Below, in pieces: positions 21,622 through 31,466 of a DNA stretch of 64,000 nucleotides. Positions within the stretch are counted from its first letter, which is position 1; every line of letters begins with the position of its first letter. Location of the stretch: positions 1,714,001-1,778,000 of the forward strand of contig JAWNZC010000368.1 in NCBI GenBank assembly GCA_035771165.1. Reading direction: 5' to 3'. Origin of the DNA: Paragorgia papillata (Eukaryota > Cnidaria > Anthozoa > Scleralcyonacea > Coralliidae). The notes beneath the pieces were generated by a model. That model was not told the origin of the DNA and did not search any database. It saw only the letters and a list, made by a program, of their open reading frames with translations. A program made the translations under genes and the position numbers.

Positions 21622-22256
21622 ATCAAGGCCTTTTTTAAGGATTATCTCGTGGGGAGGGGGGGAGGGGGGCATTCACTAAAAAGAACACTTTTAGGGGGGT
21701 CTGGAGGAATGCCCCCGGTGAAAATTTAAAATTTAGTGTCTCGGAATTGCCATTTCCTGCATTCTGAAAGGTGATTTTTAGGAACACTGAAGGTTATAAA
21801 ATGTCATCAAAACTAGTTAAAATACAACACATTTCTGACTGCTTTGCTGTGTCAGAACTCATCAGCATGCCAAGCATATTAATGCTGCTGTTACAGTACT
21901 GCCTAGTGGGTTAGGACTGTCCCATGAAAACATTTATTAGGTACATTAATTTTAGTGAAAGAACAGTTAATATCATCAATAGAAATGCTGGACAAGATTG
22001 TTACTTATTTAAGCATTTTAATTTCAAATATTTGAAACAAAAAGTGGGGGTGAGTTAATTATATAGGTATTCCTTCTTCAAAGCTAAGTCCGAAATTTTC
22101 CTTTTACATTCTTATCGCTTAATTATTTGTTCATTTGTTTGTTCTTCAGCAAAAAGGGACTTTCTCAGGGGGGAGGGGAGGAAAAGCAATTCGTAGGGGG
22201 GGGGCTCAAGGGGGGAGGGACTTGCCTCCTTCAACTTGTACGTTAAAAAAGGCCCT
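21622..22256. mobile_element. G-rich TIR-like element
   Basis: The ends CAAGGCCTTTTTTAAGG and TTAAAAAAGGCCCTG are near-inverted. Long G runs lie just inside each end (21,651-21,668 and 22,169-22,215) and could form quadruplexes. No clear target duplication is seen and there is no coding capacity. The unit B copy spans about 51,661-52,316. Confidence 0.5.
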
Positions 22257-22299
22257 GGCAAATGCAGAAAAGATGTAATACTGTGCAAATTTTGTCATA

Positions 22300-22488
22300 G
22301 ACCATATTCATAAATGGCCGTGGAATTAATATTCTTTTATGTGCATATAAATTAGCTGCTCTGAACTCGTTTTCATGCGCGAAATTCAAAAGAATCTTTA
22401 CTCTAAAACGAGGTCGGGGGGGGGGGGGGGGGCTAATTTATATGCACATAAAAGGATTTTAAATCGTCGGCCGTTTATGAATAAGGTC
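22300..22488. mobile_element. TA-inserted palindromic MITE with 17-G run
   Basis: The inverted ends GACC(A/T)TATTCATAAA and their complement extend for about 60 bp through CTTTTATGTGCATATAAATT. TA flanks both sides (22,298-22,299 and 22,489-22,490). The loop contains 17 consecutive G (22,416-22,432), where the unit B copy (52,355-52,538) has four. A Tc1/mariner-type mechanism is inferred from the TA target. Confidence 0.7.
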
Positions 22489-22670
22489 TATATATCAAGC
22501 ATTTATTCTGATTGGCTAACAAAAGTCAAAGAGAGCAAATCAAATGCTTATACGGATTTTGAAAGATATTCATTGAAGTTTTCCACAGTTCTTCAAGCTC
22601 ATGTACTACATGACTTTTATCAGTATTCGATTATAACTGCTTTTATAATACTATTAATTGTTAAAACATA

Positions 22671-23495
22671 TGGAAAATTGGTAATTATATTAAAACTAGA
22701 ATTGGAAATTTCTACTTTTCAGTTTTTTTGTCTTGATTTGTTGCTTGATTTGCTTCAGAGAATTGATATAAACAATTAAACGACTTTGAAGTCTCTAGTC
22801 TGTAAAAAAAGCAAAGTAGAAACTTCAAAGCTGAAACGTTTATATCAGCTTTTTGATGTCTATTAAACAACGAATCAACATGGAAAGATTATATATAAGT
22901 AAGCATTTTTACATTTTAGCAGTTCAAATTACCAATTTCAAATATGTAGCTTGGGGTAGCTGTGGTTTACCTCAAGACAAAATCCAATATGGCGACCATG
23001 ACTGTCAAAAGCATTTTGTTGAATTATAAAATGAATTGTGTTTTAATATTTGCCACTAAAGTACCAGAAAGACGTTTAGAAGATGTTATGAGTGAATGTT
23101 TTGATGTATTCGTTGAATGAAATGTTTTTCAAACTATCCAAGCTTTTAGAAGTTGGACACTGAGTGTTGTGTATTGTTCATAGTTGGAAACACATTTGCT
23201 TCAAACTTTTGGAATAAGCATGATTTCTCGTGTAATTTGGAAAAAAGTATTTGTCTTTTCTAAATTGTTTTCAAAATCATGATAGTACAGTATACAGAAG
23301 GCCTGACTGACTGAAGGTAAGTTTATATAATATGATTTTTTGATATGATTTATATAATATGAGTTTGTCCAGATTTCTAATATAGGCAAATAAAAGAATG
23401 AAGTAGAAAGACTTATATTACAGATGTTAAGCTTAGGTGGAAGGAGGTTTTTTGATTGATGAGTTATATATATACACTAAATGTAGTAGTGTTTG
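22671..23495. other. Right end of unit A, non-coding
   Basis: No gene is seen. Matches to unit B (52,720-53,420) fade at about 23,370, which defines the end of the shared unit. Small open frames here are not conserved. Confidence 0.45.
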
Positions 23496-23616
23496 GCAAC
23501 AGACTGCTCAATGCTTACCATCAATATATATATATATATACACATACGAATACACAATTTTTGGGCATGTGTATATATATATATATATATATATAATTTT
23601 AATGTGTATAATTATG

Positions 23617-23645
<29 letters not shown>
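23495..23645. repeat. TA/TATACA microsatellites beside a Penelope-like tail string
   Basis: GGCAACAGACTGCTCAATGC, similar to the Penelope-like tail string at 53,462-53,486, is followed by (TA)n tracts. GGGCATGTGTATATATATAT at 23,561 resembles GAGCATGTGTATATATATAT at 29,911, so the same type of tract borders both sides of the nest between units A and B. Confidence 0.5.
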
Positions 23646-23647
<2 letters not shown>

Positions 23648-23649
23648 TT

Positions 23650-23836
23650 AACAAATAGATTCCATTTTGCCTTTGTCTGTTCAGTTATAGATGGACAGAT
23701 GACGTCACAACGTGGTAAGAACAAAAAAGTGGCCCACGAGACGCAGTCGAGTGGGTCACTGATGTTCTTACCACGTTGTGACGTCCTCTGTGCATCTATA
23801 ACTGAACAGACAACAAAAAAATGGAATCTATTTGTT
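23650..23836. mobile_element. Palindromic MITE copy 1 (AACAAATAGATTCC family)
   Basis: Near-perfect inverted arms of about 80 bp each (AACAAATAGATTCCATTTT through ACGTCACAACGTGGTAAGAAC) around a short loop with GTGGCCCAC. One arm contains TGACGTCA, a CREB/ATF-type palindrome. Three copies exist in this window (also 24,104-24,775 and 54,649-54,830). Outward flanks are shared as well, so the mobile unit may be larger than the palindrome. Confidence 0.75.
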
Positions 23837-24050
23837 TTATACAATAAAAATTTAAAAGGTCTTTGTCGAAACTCGTGCCGGATTTTGGGGCATGAAGAGG
23901 GAAAAAGGCAAGTCAGCTAACGTGATCTGACGTGACCATGTGTCTGTCCTCTAATAGATCATGGCCAACAACCAATGAAAACACGCATAGCAACTAGGGT
24001 ATTGTATAAATATAAATATATACTATAAGTGGGCTTACCTCGAATGTTGA

Positions 24051-24100
24051 TGGTCGCTACTGAAGATCGCCCAGCGTGAAACTGATGACAGTAGCGACCA
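24051..24100 (+). ncRNA. Hammerhead-like hairpin
   Basis: A 50-base inverted structure. The 12-bp outer arms TGGTCGCTACTG / CAGTAGCGACCA enclose CTGAAGA, a CGC-CCA-GCG stem and GAAAC. The order fits the hammerhead core, but the outer helix pairs two bases beyond the canonical junction. Activity is therefore uncertain. It abuts the second palindromic MITE. Confidence 0.4.
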
Positions 24101-24103
24101 TTT

Positions 24104-24775
24104 AACAAATAGATTCCATTTTGCCGTTGTCTGTTCAGTTACCGTAATTATTCGAATAAACGCCTCCCTCGAACAAACGCCGCCCTCGAATAAACGCCGC
24201 AGGGACAAGCAAAAATATTATTAAACGCCGCCCTCGAATAAACGCCGCACCTCAAGTGCCAAAAATTTAATAAACGCCGCGGCGTTTATTCGGTACTTAT
24301 GTACTGAAGAATACACGTCTTCCGATGTTGAAGAGGCATGCCCTATTATTCAGCTGTTAGACTCGGACCACGAAGGAGACAGTGACATTGAAATAGAATG
24401 AAACTTAGTCATTATATAAGACAGTGAACAGTTCAATTTTCATATATATTTATATATATTTAAAAGACATATGAATTTTATTCTTAGTTTTTTAATAAAT
24501 TCACAGTTGTTGTTACAAAATTTGCAATAAACGCCGCCCTCGAATAAACGCGCCCTCGAATAAACGCCGCACCTGAAGCGCCAAAAATTTAATAAACGCC
24601 GCGGCGTTTATTCGAATAATTACGGTATAGATGCACAGATGACGTCACAACGTGGTAAGAACAAAAAAGTGGCCCACGAGACGCAGTCGAGTGGGTCACT
24701 GATGTTCTTACCACGTTGTGACGTCCTCTGTGCATCTATAACTGAACAGACAACAAAAAATGGAATCTATTTGTT
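24104..24775. mobile_element. Palindromic MITE copy 2, split by a TA element
   Basis: The left arm 24,104-24,141 and the remainder 24,626-24,775 together make the same palindrome as 23,650-23,836. The interruption is an independent insertion at a TA inside the arm. Confidence 0.75.
24142..24625. mobile_element. TA-inserted element with AATAAACGCC repeats
   Basis: The inverted ends CCGTAATTATTCGAATAAAC are flanked by TA (24,140-24,141 and 24,626-24,627). Inside both ends are short reiterations of CTCGAATAAACGCCGC. The middle has a frame reading EEYTSSDVEEACP...DIEIE then stop (about 24,308-24,401). This acidic tail could be the C-terminus of a pogo/Tc1-type transposase and is the only coding relic seen. 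The 484-bp element is nested in the palindromic MITE. Confidence 0.78.
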
Positions 24776-25437
24776 TTATACAATACAAAAACTTAAAAGG
24801 TTTTTAAAAAAACCCTGTCGGGTTTTGGGGCATGAAGAAAGAAAAAAGCAAGTCAGCTGACGTGATCTGACGTGACCATGTGTCTGTCCTCTAATAGATC
24901 ATGGGCAACAACCAATGAAAACACGCGTAGCAACAAGGATATTGTATAAATATATATATATACAGTGGAGCCTCGCTATAACACGGTGGTTGGGCTCCTT
25001 AGTGGTGACCACCAGGGACGTAGCGACCGGGGGGGTGTGGGGGGGTGCTACACCCCCCCAATGGAGACGTTTCTTAAAAATCAGGTAAAATTGTGACGAT
25101 CAGGTAAAAAAAAATCAGGTAAAAAATCAGGTAGATTTATGTGCTAAAATGTGAAAGGTTAGAGAAATTTTCTTTCTCTACTCATTATCTTGCGTATATA
25201 TGCAGCGGCCGCGGGTCAAATGACATGTATATCATATTATCACAGGAAACACAATGACAATTACCATGTGCGCTCACGAATTTTTGAAATATGACTCACA
25301 TATTTATATAGCGCGCGTATATAGAGTTACACTTATATTGCGCTTTTCAACGGAGATTTGAACGGATAATTGTGGGAAAGTTCTGTTATAAGTGTTAATT
25401 TTTCTTTACTGATCAGTGATCACTGCCATGCAATGCA

Positions 25438-25632
25438 ATGAAACGTAGGAAAGTTGAACGATCAAATCGAAATCGCGTCGTTTGCTTGCGATGCGACCAG
25501 GTATTAAACGGAGATAATGTAGCGCAGCATCAGCGATCAAAGCATGAAGGTTTGACGCCAAAGTTTCAAGACATAGCTGACAAATCGCAGCGGCTTCTTA
25601 ATTTTGGAGGACTATCAAAACCTGCGGCTAAG
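25438..25632 (+). CDS. hAT transposase exon 1 (zinc finger)
   Basis: Sixty-five codons from ATG, with a C-X2-C-X11-H-X4-H finger (CLRCDQVLNGDNVAQHQRSKH region, residues ~14-35) likely to bind DNA. The exon ends in phase 0 at GTTAGT (25,633). A TTTTGTAG acceptor at 25,806 restores an open frame. The finger type differs from the TTF-type finger in the main exon. Confidence 0.6.
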
Positions 25633-25806
25633 GTTAGTTTATATATTCCTTATATCTTATGGTATGTATATTTGTTCAGTTTCAGTTAAATAGGGCAATA
25701 ACATGATTTTTATAACCGGATATATAGTATATTGTTTATTTGTGGCGGCGCAATTTAACTTGAATATATTAATAACTTATACTTTTTCTATATTAATGTT
25801 TTGTAG

Positions 25807-26259
25807 TCTATAAGCACCACAGACTCCACAGTCGCCATTGAACCGCAAGACGAAGATTTAGAGAATGAACAAATTATTGTCGTTCCGTTCAATTCTACCG
25901 AAGCCGAAGACGAGCAACAACAAATGATCTGTGACTCCGTCTGCTCATCGAAAGCATCGACTAGCCACACTCCAATAGACACTGGAAACGAATTACTAGA
26001 GCGTACTGTCCCTGAATTCTCCAATTTGTCCTCCAAAGAAGGAAACGATGTTGAAACAGGAAATGAATTGCGATTACCAGAAATCATCATCCCAGAAACG
26101 GTGCCCATGCCTGAAGAGTGGACTGATGACACAGAAAATGAAAATGCCGAGCCAGCTGAGGAAGAACTACTTGATGACGTTGGTTCTTTGACAGAGCCAG
26201 AGGGCAGAGGCCACAGCAGAATACCTTCGCTGTCTGGGACAGTTGCGATGGAGTTCTGA
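25807..26259 (+). CDS. hAT transposase exon 2, acidic linker (frame ends)
   Basis: Open in phase with exon 1 after splicing at 25,806|25,807. It codes an acidic, low-complexity linker rich in Glu, Asp and Ser and stops at 26,259. The main transposase frame is offset by one and is open from 26,192, so one indel or an unrecognised small intron lies between 26,192 and 26,259. If this is an indel, the transposase is disabled. Confidence 0.55.
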   Translation, partial: SISTTDSTVAIEPQDEDLENEQIIVVPFNSTEAEDEQQQMICDSVCSSKASTSHTPIDTGNELLERTVPEFSNLSSKEGNDVETGNELRLPEIIIPETVPMPEEWTDDTENENAEPAEEELLDDVGSLTEPEGRGHSRIPSLSGTVAMEF

Positions 26260-28768
26260 AAAATTATTAAATCTTGTCAGTGAAGCATCTGATCAAAATC
26301 CAGTCCACTTGAAATCTGCGTATGCAGAGCTCATCGATACTTGCGACAAGGTCGTCACAATGCTCAGTGACACGAAAAGATTGGCGGTGGCTGGACTAAA
26401 AGCTGTGCAGAACCAATCACAGGGCCATGAGTTTGAAATTCTTGAGTCAAATACTCTGCTTGAACACGATCCTGCTAGAAGACCATCAAAATTGACCAGT
26501 AACCAAATAAGATATGCAATCCATCTTGGACCGTGCCAACCGCAACTATCAATTTACCCACGAAATGCTGCCCTTACCAAGAAGGGAAAACAAAGTTCAT
26601 TTTCCAAAACATGGTTTCATGATTACCCTTACTTGGAGTATAGTGTGACAGAGAATAAAGCATACTGTTTCGTTTGCAGCGTGTTTGGAAAAGGTGGCTA
26701 TCAGAGTATACAGAGAGAAAGATCAGATAAATCTTGGATTGAAGGGATTGATGACTGGTCAAAGATGAAAGGTAGTCGAGGAAAAGACAAAGCCGGAAAG
26801 CTCGAGACGCACTTTAGCTGTGGCGCCCACACCTCCGCACTCCGGTACTACACCAACTTTGTCCGCGAAGGTGGCCAGATCGACACATTGTTGACAAAGC
26901 AGCAGCGAAGAGGCATTATCGACAGTGAAACGGAAAAGGAGAAGAACAGAGAAGTTATCGAGGTGCTCTTTGACGTGGCTAAAACTCTAGCAAGAAATGG
27001 GATGGCATTTCGTGGTAACAACACTGATGAAGACGGAAACGTCCGGCAGATTGTCGAACTTCTTTCGCGCCACAACCCAGTGATGAAAGCCTGGCTAGAT
27101 AACCGTTCTGCGCGTAAGTACCACACGACATACCTAAGCCCACAAAGTCAGAATGAGTTCATTAGCCTACTGAGCGAGGAGGTGAGAAGCAGAATAAGCA
27201 CTTGTGTGAAAAATGCTGGTTTCTGCTCAGTTATGGCAGACACCACACCAGACGTGAGTCACAGTGATCAGCTCTCTGTTGCAGTCCGTTATGTCGATAC
27301 TGAATCCTGCATGCCAAAAGAGCGTTTAGTGAGGATCGCAGTAACTAAAGACAAGACTGGAGCTGGACAAGCAGAAGATATTGTGAAATGTTTGAAACAA
27401 TCTGACATCCCATTGTCTACTGTTATGTTCCAAACCTACGATTCAACTGCAAGCATGTCTGGAAAATTCAATGGCGCCCAACAGAAGCTTAGTGAATTGT
27501 TAGAGCGAAAGATCCCTTACACAAAGTGCACTCCGCATGGTGTAAATCTGGTAGTAGAGCACGGTTGTACAGCCTCACCATTAATTGGTAAGGTGTTCAT
27601 GGTCTTGGAGCAGATTTTCGTATTTTTCACCAGCAGCACAAAAAGGCATGAAGAATTGCAACAGAAATCCCATGAAGTTGAAAACTACCTGCAGTTGCGA
27701 AACCTTTCCAAGACAAGATGGACAGCCCGTCCCGAATCTGTTGAAGCTGTTTGGAGAAGTCTAGAAGCTATTCTGTCTGCTCTCGATTCAATTAAAGATT
27801 CAAGATCATGTGACAAAGAGTCCAAGACCAAAGCGCTGGCACTGATCAACAACATTGTCAACATCGACTTCATCTGCGGAATAATGTTTCTGAAGAACGT
27901 CATGTACAAAACAAAACTACTCGCCGACTTCCTTCAAGGAGAGACAGTTGATATTGCCGGTGCCATCATTGCGATAGAGTCGACACAAGATTGTCTACAG
28001 AAAATGCGAGTAGATGATAAAGCAGTCGACGACCAAGTACAAGCCGCAATGGCAGTTGCTCGAAACATCGGCGCTGACCCAGTTGCAGATTTTTCCAGGT
28101 TACATCGAATAAGGAGGCCTTCTACACGACTAGACAATCAACCAGAATCAACAGCTATGGAGTTGACAAGCATCCCTACCTTTTATCGCACCGAATTTTT
28201 CAAGTTAATCGACCAATTGTGTACCACGTTGATGGAGAAAGGGAATTCTCTCAAAGACACATTTCAACCTTTCCTGAAAGTGCTGCATCCAGAAAGTCCA
28301 GGAACAGTCGAGGACATGCGAACATTGGTAGCTATGTTCCCGTTAGTGTTATCACAGGATTCAAGTGCAGCAATTCACAGCGAATTGGCTGTTTTCTTTG
28401 AGTACGCAACAAAGGAACATAAACGAGAACAAGATAAACGCCAGTCGGAAGGTTTGGAAGCAAAACCGATGACATACACAATTGCTGCAAACATCGCTCT
28501 TCAAACAGCCCGGAATCATGGACTCTACAGGTTAGCTGCCAAGGTTTACAAGTTATTTCTAACAGCCGCCCCGGCAGTTGTTACGAACGAGCGATCATTC
28601 AGTCTATTGAAGATTGTGAAAAGCTATTCACGAAACAAGATATCAGAAGAACGTTTGAATGATTGCATGATCCTTGCTGCAGAAAAGGATATCACTGACG
28701 CCGTCGATGTTAATAAGCTGGCAAAAAAATGGTCAATCTTGAAAAACCGACGACTGTTAAGCGAATGA
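26192..28768 (+). CDS. hAT-family transposase (ZMYM1/TTF-type), main part
   Basis: About 840 residues if counted from 26,243, which is a TTG and not a true start; the frame joins upstream exons. In order it has a TTF-type zinc finger (YPYLEYSVTENKAYCFVCSV, residues ~120-150), a DUF4371/RNase H-like core with MADTTPDVSHSDQLSV (~329) and TRWTARPESVEAVW (~490), and a C-terminal hAT dimerisation segment (TNERSFSLLKIVKSYSRNK, ~780-815). These are features of cut-and-paste hAT transposases and their domesticated ZMYM relatives. Matching TIRs and the 8-bp duplication show it is still in a transposon and not domesticated. The upstream frame break at 26,192-26,259 is its only visible defect. Confidence 0.88.
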   Translation, partial: QSQRAEATAEYLRCLGQLRWSSEKLLNLVSEASDQNPVHLKSAYAELIDTCDKVVTMLSDTKRLAVAGLKAVQNQSQGHEFEILESNTLLEHDPARRPSKLTSNQIRYAIHLGPCQPQLSIYPRNAALTKKGKQSSFSKTWFHDYPYLEYSVTENKAYCFVCSVFGKGGYQSIQRERSDKSWIEGIDDWSKMKGSRGKDKAGKLETHFSCGAHTSALRYYTNFVREGGQIDTLLTKQQRRGIIDSETEKEKNREVIEVLFDVAKTLARNGMAFRGNNTDEDGNVRQIVELLSRHNPVMKAWLDNRSARKYHTTYLSPQSQNEFISLLSEEVRSRISTCVKNAGFCSVMADTTPDVSHSDQLSVAVRYVDTESCMPKERLVRIAVTKDKTGAGQAEDIVKCLKQSDIPLSTVMFQTYDSTASMSGKFNGAQQKLSELLERKIPYTKCTPHGVNLVVEHGCTASPLIGKVFMVLEQIFVFFTSSTKRHEELQQKSHEVENYLQLRNLSKTRWTARPESVEAVWRSLEAILSALDSIKDSRSCDKESKTKALALINNIVNIDFICGIMFLKNVMYKTKLLADFLQGETVDIAGAIIAIESTQDCLQKMRVDDKAVDDQVQAAMAVARNIGADPVADFSRLHRIRRPSTRLDNQPESTAMELTSIPTFYRTEFFKLIDQLCTTLMEKGNSLKDTFQPFLKVLHPESPGTVEDMRTLVAMFPLVLSQDSSAAIHSELAVFFEYATKEHKREQDKRQSEGLEAKPMTYTIAANIALQTARNHGLYRLAAKVYKLFLTAAPAVVTNERSFSLLKIVKSYSRNKISEERLNDCMILAAEKDITDAVDVNKLAKKWSILKNRRLLSE

Positions 28769-29220
28769 GGAAGCTTTTAACTAATTTTTAAAACATACCA
28801 ATACTACCTATAATGCATAAGTTCATCAGAAAATAAATATATATATATATATATTTAAATATACTATATATTCACCAATTAAAATTACTATATTCGTTAG
28901 TTTTATCAACCCTTTGAGGCTTTGAACTTTTAGCCTTTAGGACTTGAGAATTGTGAACTTGTAAATATTAGAACGTCTTGATCAGCTCAATGTATGCATA
29001 ATGTAGATTTTTGTTGGTATACATGTTTTTGGATACATAAATACATACAGGTTCAGAACTGTGGGCCGTGGGGAGTTCCGTGTTCACATTGCTTTTGTAA
29101 CAGTGTTAAAAGCACTTGGTGGGAATGGGAAATAATGTGTTGGGGACGCGTGGGAGACTAGGAGTACCTAGCTAAATATTCAGGTAAATTTCAAAAATAT
29201 TTTTCAAATCAGGTAAATAA
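28769..29220. other. 3' region of the hAT element
   Basis: No gene is seen. AAATAAATA at 28,831 may serve as a polyadenylation signal for the transposase transcript. A (TA)n tract follows. Confidence 0.4.
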
Positions 29221-29939
29221 GCGCATACACCCCCCCAACTTCCAAGCCTTCGCTACGTCCCTGGTGACCACGTTTATAGATGAAGCGCGTTATTGTGAGG
29301 TATGGCCAAATCTCGTTCCCAGTTAGTAGTACTCTTCCCACTCAGTTCTGGTGCAATATTGTGGGCCGATTACTGGTGTGCGAGATTGAGTACTGCCAGA
29401 AGCACTTTCTGTTCGATTCTAACAATCCAATTGTGACTGAAGAAGCTCGAAGTCCACTCAAGACTTCAACAAAATGGATTTGAAATAAGATTTTTGAGCA
29501 TGGTTTTCATTTCTCACAATGATCGCACTGCTGTGTTGTCATTTTATCTCGTAATGATCATGATTATTCAGCATGATAAGCGATCGTCAGCTGTCAAGAT
29601 CAAATTGTCTCCCCATCAAGATTGAATTGTCTCCAGTGAGCAAAATAGAAACTTCAGTTTCAGCGTCATATACACATCAATTATGTTGCTATTTTGTGGA
29701 ATTTAGCAGTTTGTGGTGAACTTTAGTGTTGTAGGTAAACATCTGTATAAGTCATCAAATGACAAACAAGGAAAAGAAAAATTTTGGGGTCCAAAGATCA
29801 ACCGCGTTATATCGAGTCGCGGGTTATAGTGATGCACTGCACGCTATAGCGAGGCTCCACTGTGTATATATATATATAAACATCACAATCAAGAGAGATA
29901 TATAATTTTTGAGCATGTGTATATATATATATATATTTA

Positions 29940-30265
29940 GAACAATTATTATGGGACAATAAACTCGGGTGAGGAATAATGATATTAGGTGTTACTCTGA
30001 GTGATGAACCATACTGGACAAGTAGAGAAAACTCTACTTGGCCCAGCTGGGATTCGAACCTACAACCTTCGGTTTACTAATCCAACACTCTACCGACTGA
30101 GCTACAGGTCAAGTTGGGAGCTGGTGGTCGAATGATGGTACTTGGGTTATTTGATATTTTGAAACGGATACCAGTTCCTTCAATATAGAGACATTAGTCT
30201 TTATACATGTAGATTTAGAACAATTATTATGGACACTGTCCCATGGACACATGTTTGTCCCATAA
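29940..30265 (-). mobile_element. tRNA-derived SINE on the minus strand
   Basis: On the minus strand, 30,112 to about 30,046 reads TAGCTCAGTCGGTAGAGTG (A box) and GGTTCGAATCC (B box) with ATTAGTAA in the anticodon-loop position, resembling tRNA-Thr(AGT). The acceptor and T stems do not pair properly and there is no discriminator/CCA-proximal symmetry, so it is a SINE head or tRNA pseudogene. The surrounding sequence (ACAATTATTATGGGACA at 29,942, again near 30,215) forms the retroposon or host-element body. Confidence 0.6.
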
Positions 30266-30267
30266 TA

Positions 30268-30666
30268 CCATACTTCACCGGTAAGCACCCACCCCCCTGG
30301 ACCATTATTTTCATCAAAAGAAGGGGGTGGGTGCTTATGCGAGCAATGGGCGCTTACGCGGGCATCTGGGTGCTGAACACACAGAGACTGGGACCAATGA
30401 ACACAGAAATTCAAAATGGCGCACATCTAAACGAAGACTGTTTAAAATGTTTCAATTTTACCACTCACACATTAAAATTATCAAAAATAATTGCTTAAAA
30501 CACAAAAAATATGGAAATTTTATTGTTGAGAGGCAAACGAGTTCTTTGTGAAAACACCAGTACAAAGGGTAAGTCAAATTTTTAATAATTCACTTAAACA
30601 AACTTTTAGTCCAAAAAGGGGGGTGGGCGCTTTCCCAAACGTGGGCGCTTAACCGGTCAAGTACGG
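30268..30666. mobile_element. TA-inserted element with GCGCCCAC ends
   Basis: The inverted ends CCATACTTCACCGGTAAGC and GCTTAACCGGTCAAGTACGG sit inside TA (30,266-30,267 and 30,667-30,668). It interrupts a larger inverted arrangement whose arms (AGACATTAGTCTTTATACAT at 30,188 and its complement near 30,690) lie outside. There is no transposase. A C-rich/G-rich hairpin lies near the left end. Confidence 0.65.
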
Positions 30667-30784
30667 TAATTGTTCTAAATCTACATGTATAAAGACTAAT
30701 GTCTGTCTCATAATAATTGTAACAACCTTTATCATCATTAATTACCTGAGTACAATTTCCACATCACACATATATATGTACTAT

Positions 30785-31062
30785 TTAAAACACGAGCAGG
30801 AGTGTTTTATCAGATTTAAAACACGAGCGCGTAGCGCGAGTGTTTTAGATCTGATAAAACGCGACTACGAGTGTTTTGAATAGCTTCAAAAACGCCGACA
30901 ATAGATTTGCTAATTAGGATGACAATTATATAAAATTTCACGTTCATTAGTATTCTTTATATAAAATATCACGTTAGTTAATATCCATAGTAGTTTTATC
31001 AGGTATAAAACCACGGACATGGTACTGATTTCCTTTGTGTTTTCCTCATGAATTATTAATGA
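30785..31062. mobile_element. MITE of the TTCATGAGGAAAA family (inverted)
   Basis: Reads in the opposite direction, ending CCTCATGAATTATTAATGAG. The core TTTAAAACACGAGC...GCGAGTGTTTTAGATCTGATA folds into a long hairpin. Confidence 0.6.
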
Positions 31063-31169
31063 GTTTTTGAAATATATATATTATATACAAGCTGAAGTGC
31101 TGAGTATGCATGTTCGAGTCAGTCTACTCAGTGTTTTATTGGTCATCCAAATAGCTTCGTTATTTAATT

Positions 31170-31290
31170 ATTTATTTATTTATTTAATATTAGTTATTAT
31201 TATTATTATTATTATTATTATAATTAATTGTAATTATTATTATTCTTTTGTTAATTATTATTATTTGTAATTATTATTGTAATTGTTATA
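31170..31290. repeat. TTA/ATT trinucleotide microsatellite
   Basis: Tandem TTAT and ATT units with minor interruptions. Open frames here encode Ile/Tyr/Leu strings and are meaningless. Confidence 0.85.
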
Positions 31291-31466
31291 ATTGTTATAT
31301 TATTGTGTGGTGTCATGATGGCGTATTAAATGGCGTGTCAATCTTTTCATGTTTTTCATAGAGTTATAGAAACACGGCTTTTAATTGATATAATCCAAAC
31401 AGTGAAATAAAAGTAGCGTGCTGCGTAGGCAGTGTTGAAACAACAATCGAAATATAGTAAAGTTAG

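Larger units (their letters stand above)
21398..22670. repeat. Direct repeat pair interrupted by two elements
   Basis: Two direct copies (about 21,398-21,620 and 22,259-22,670) share AAATGCAGAAAAGATGTAAT and GCTTATACGGATTTTGAA. Between them sits a G-rich element (21,622-22,256). The second copy is split by a TA MITE (22,300-22,488). Unit B has the same arrangement (51,436-52,720), so the layout predates the duplication. Confidence 0.6.
1..23370. repeat. Segmental duplication unit A
   Basis: This stretch aligns with 31,556-53,430 nearly base for base over long blocks. Examples are 1390-4640 against 35,370-38,650, 8463-10,530 against 38,650-41,670, the TPR-CHAT gene, and 17,510-23,370 against 47,590-53,420. 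The unit holds TPR-CHAT copy 1. Differences between units are mainly discrete insertions, TPR-number change and point changes. Its left edge is cut by the window start, at the same inverted junction seen complete at 31,467-31,600. The right edge is near 23,370, where the two copies stop matching. Confidence 0.88.
25013..29263 (+). mobile_element. 4.25-kb hAT transposon
   Basis: The terminal inverted repeats CAGGGACGTAGCGA / TCGCTACGTCCCTG are flanked by an exact 8-bp duplication GTGACCAC (25,005-25,012 and 29,264-29,271). C-rich/G-rich subterminal stretches follow each end. The element encodes a hAT transposase of the ZMYM1-like type. It is the only element in the window with a near-complete transposase, so it is young or recently active. 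Confidence 0.92.
24963..29862. mobile_element. Pogo-like element split by a hAT insertion
   Basis: The ends CAGTGGAGCCTCGCTATA and TATAGCGAGGCTCCACTG are perfect 18-bp inverted repeats of the pogo/Tigger kind. The left end is preceded by TA and the right end is followed by TG, which may be a mutated TA. Removing the inner hAT element leaves about 640 bp. It is probably non-autonomous; no transposase is recognised in the residual sequence. Confidence 0.75.

Noticed and set aside
22375..22779. 134-codon frame, partly preserved in unit B at 52,521
   Set aside because: It starts inside a MITE and crosses its G-run, and the preserved part is AT-rich Ile/Leu sequence within a duplicated non-coding repeat.
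26243..26245. Transposase start codon at the beginning of the 841-codon frame
   Set aside because: The codon is TTG; the frame is open further upstream to 26,192 and connects to upstream exons.
28219..28401. Overlapping frames within the transposase (also 26,574-26,762, 26,848-27,126, 27,685-28,137 and 25,788-26,132)
   Set aside because: They are shadows of the transposase coding sequence on other frames or the opposite strand.
30046..30112. Functional tRNA-Thr gene
   Set aside because: The A and B boxes are good, but the acceptor and T stems do not pair and the anticodon stem has mismatches; a SINE head or pseudogene fits better.
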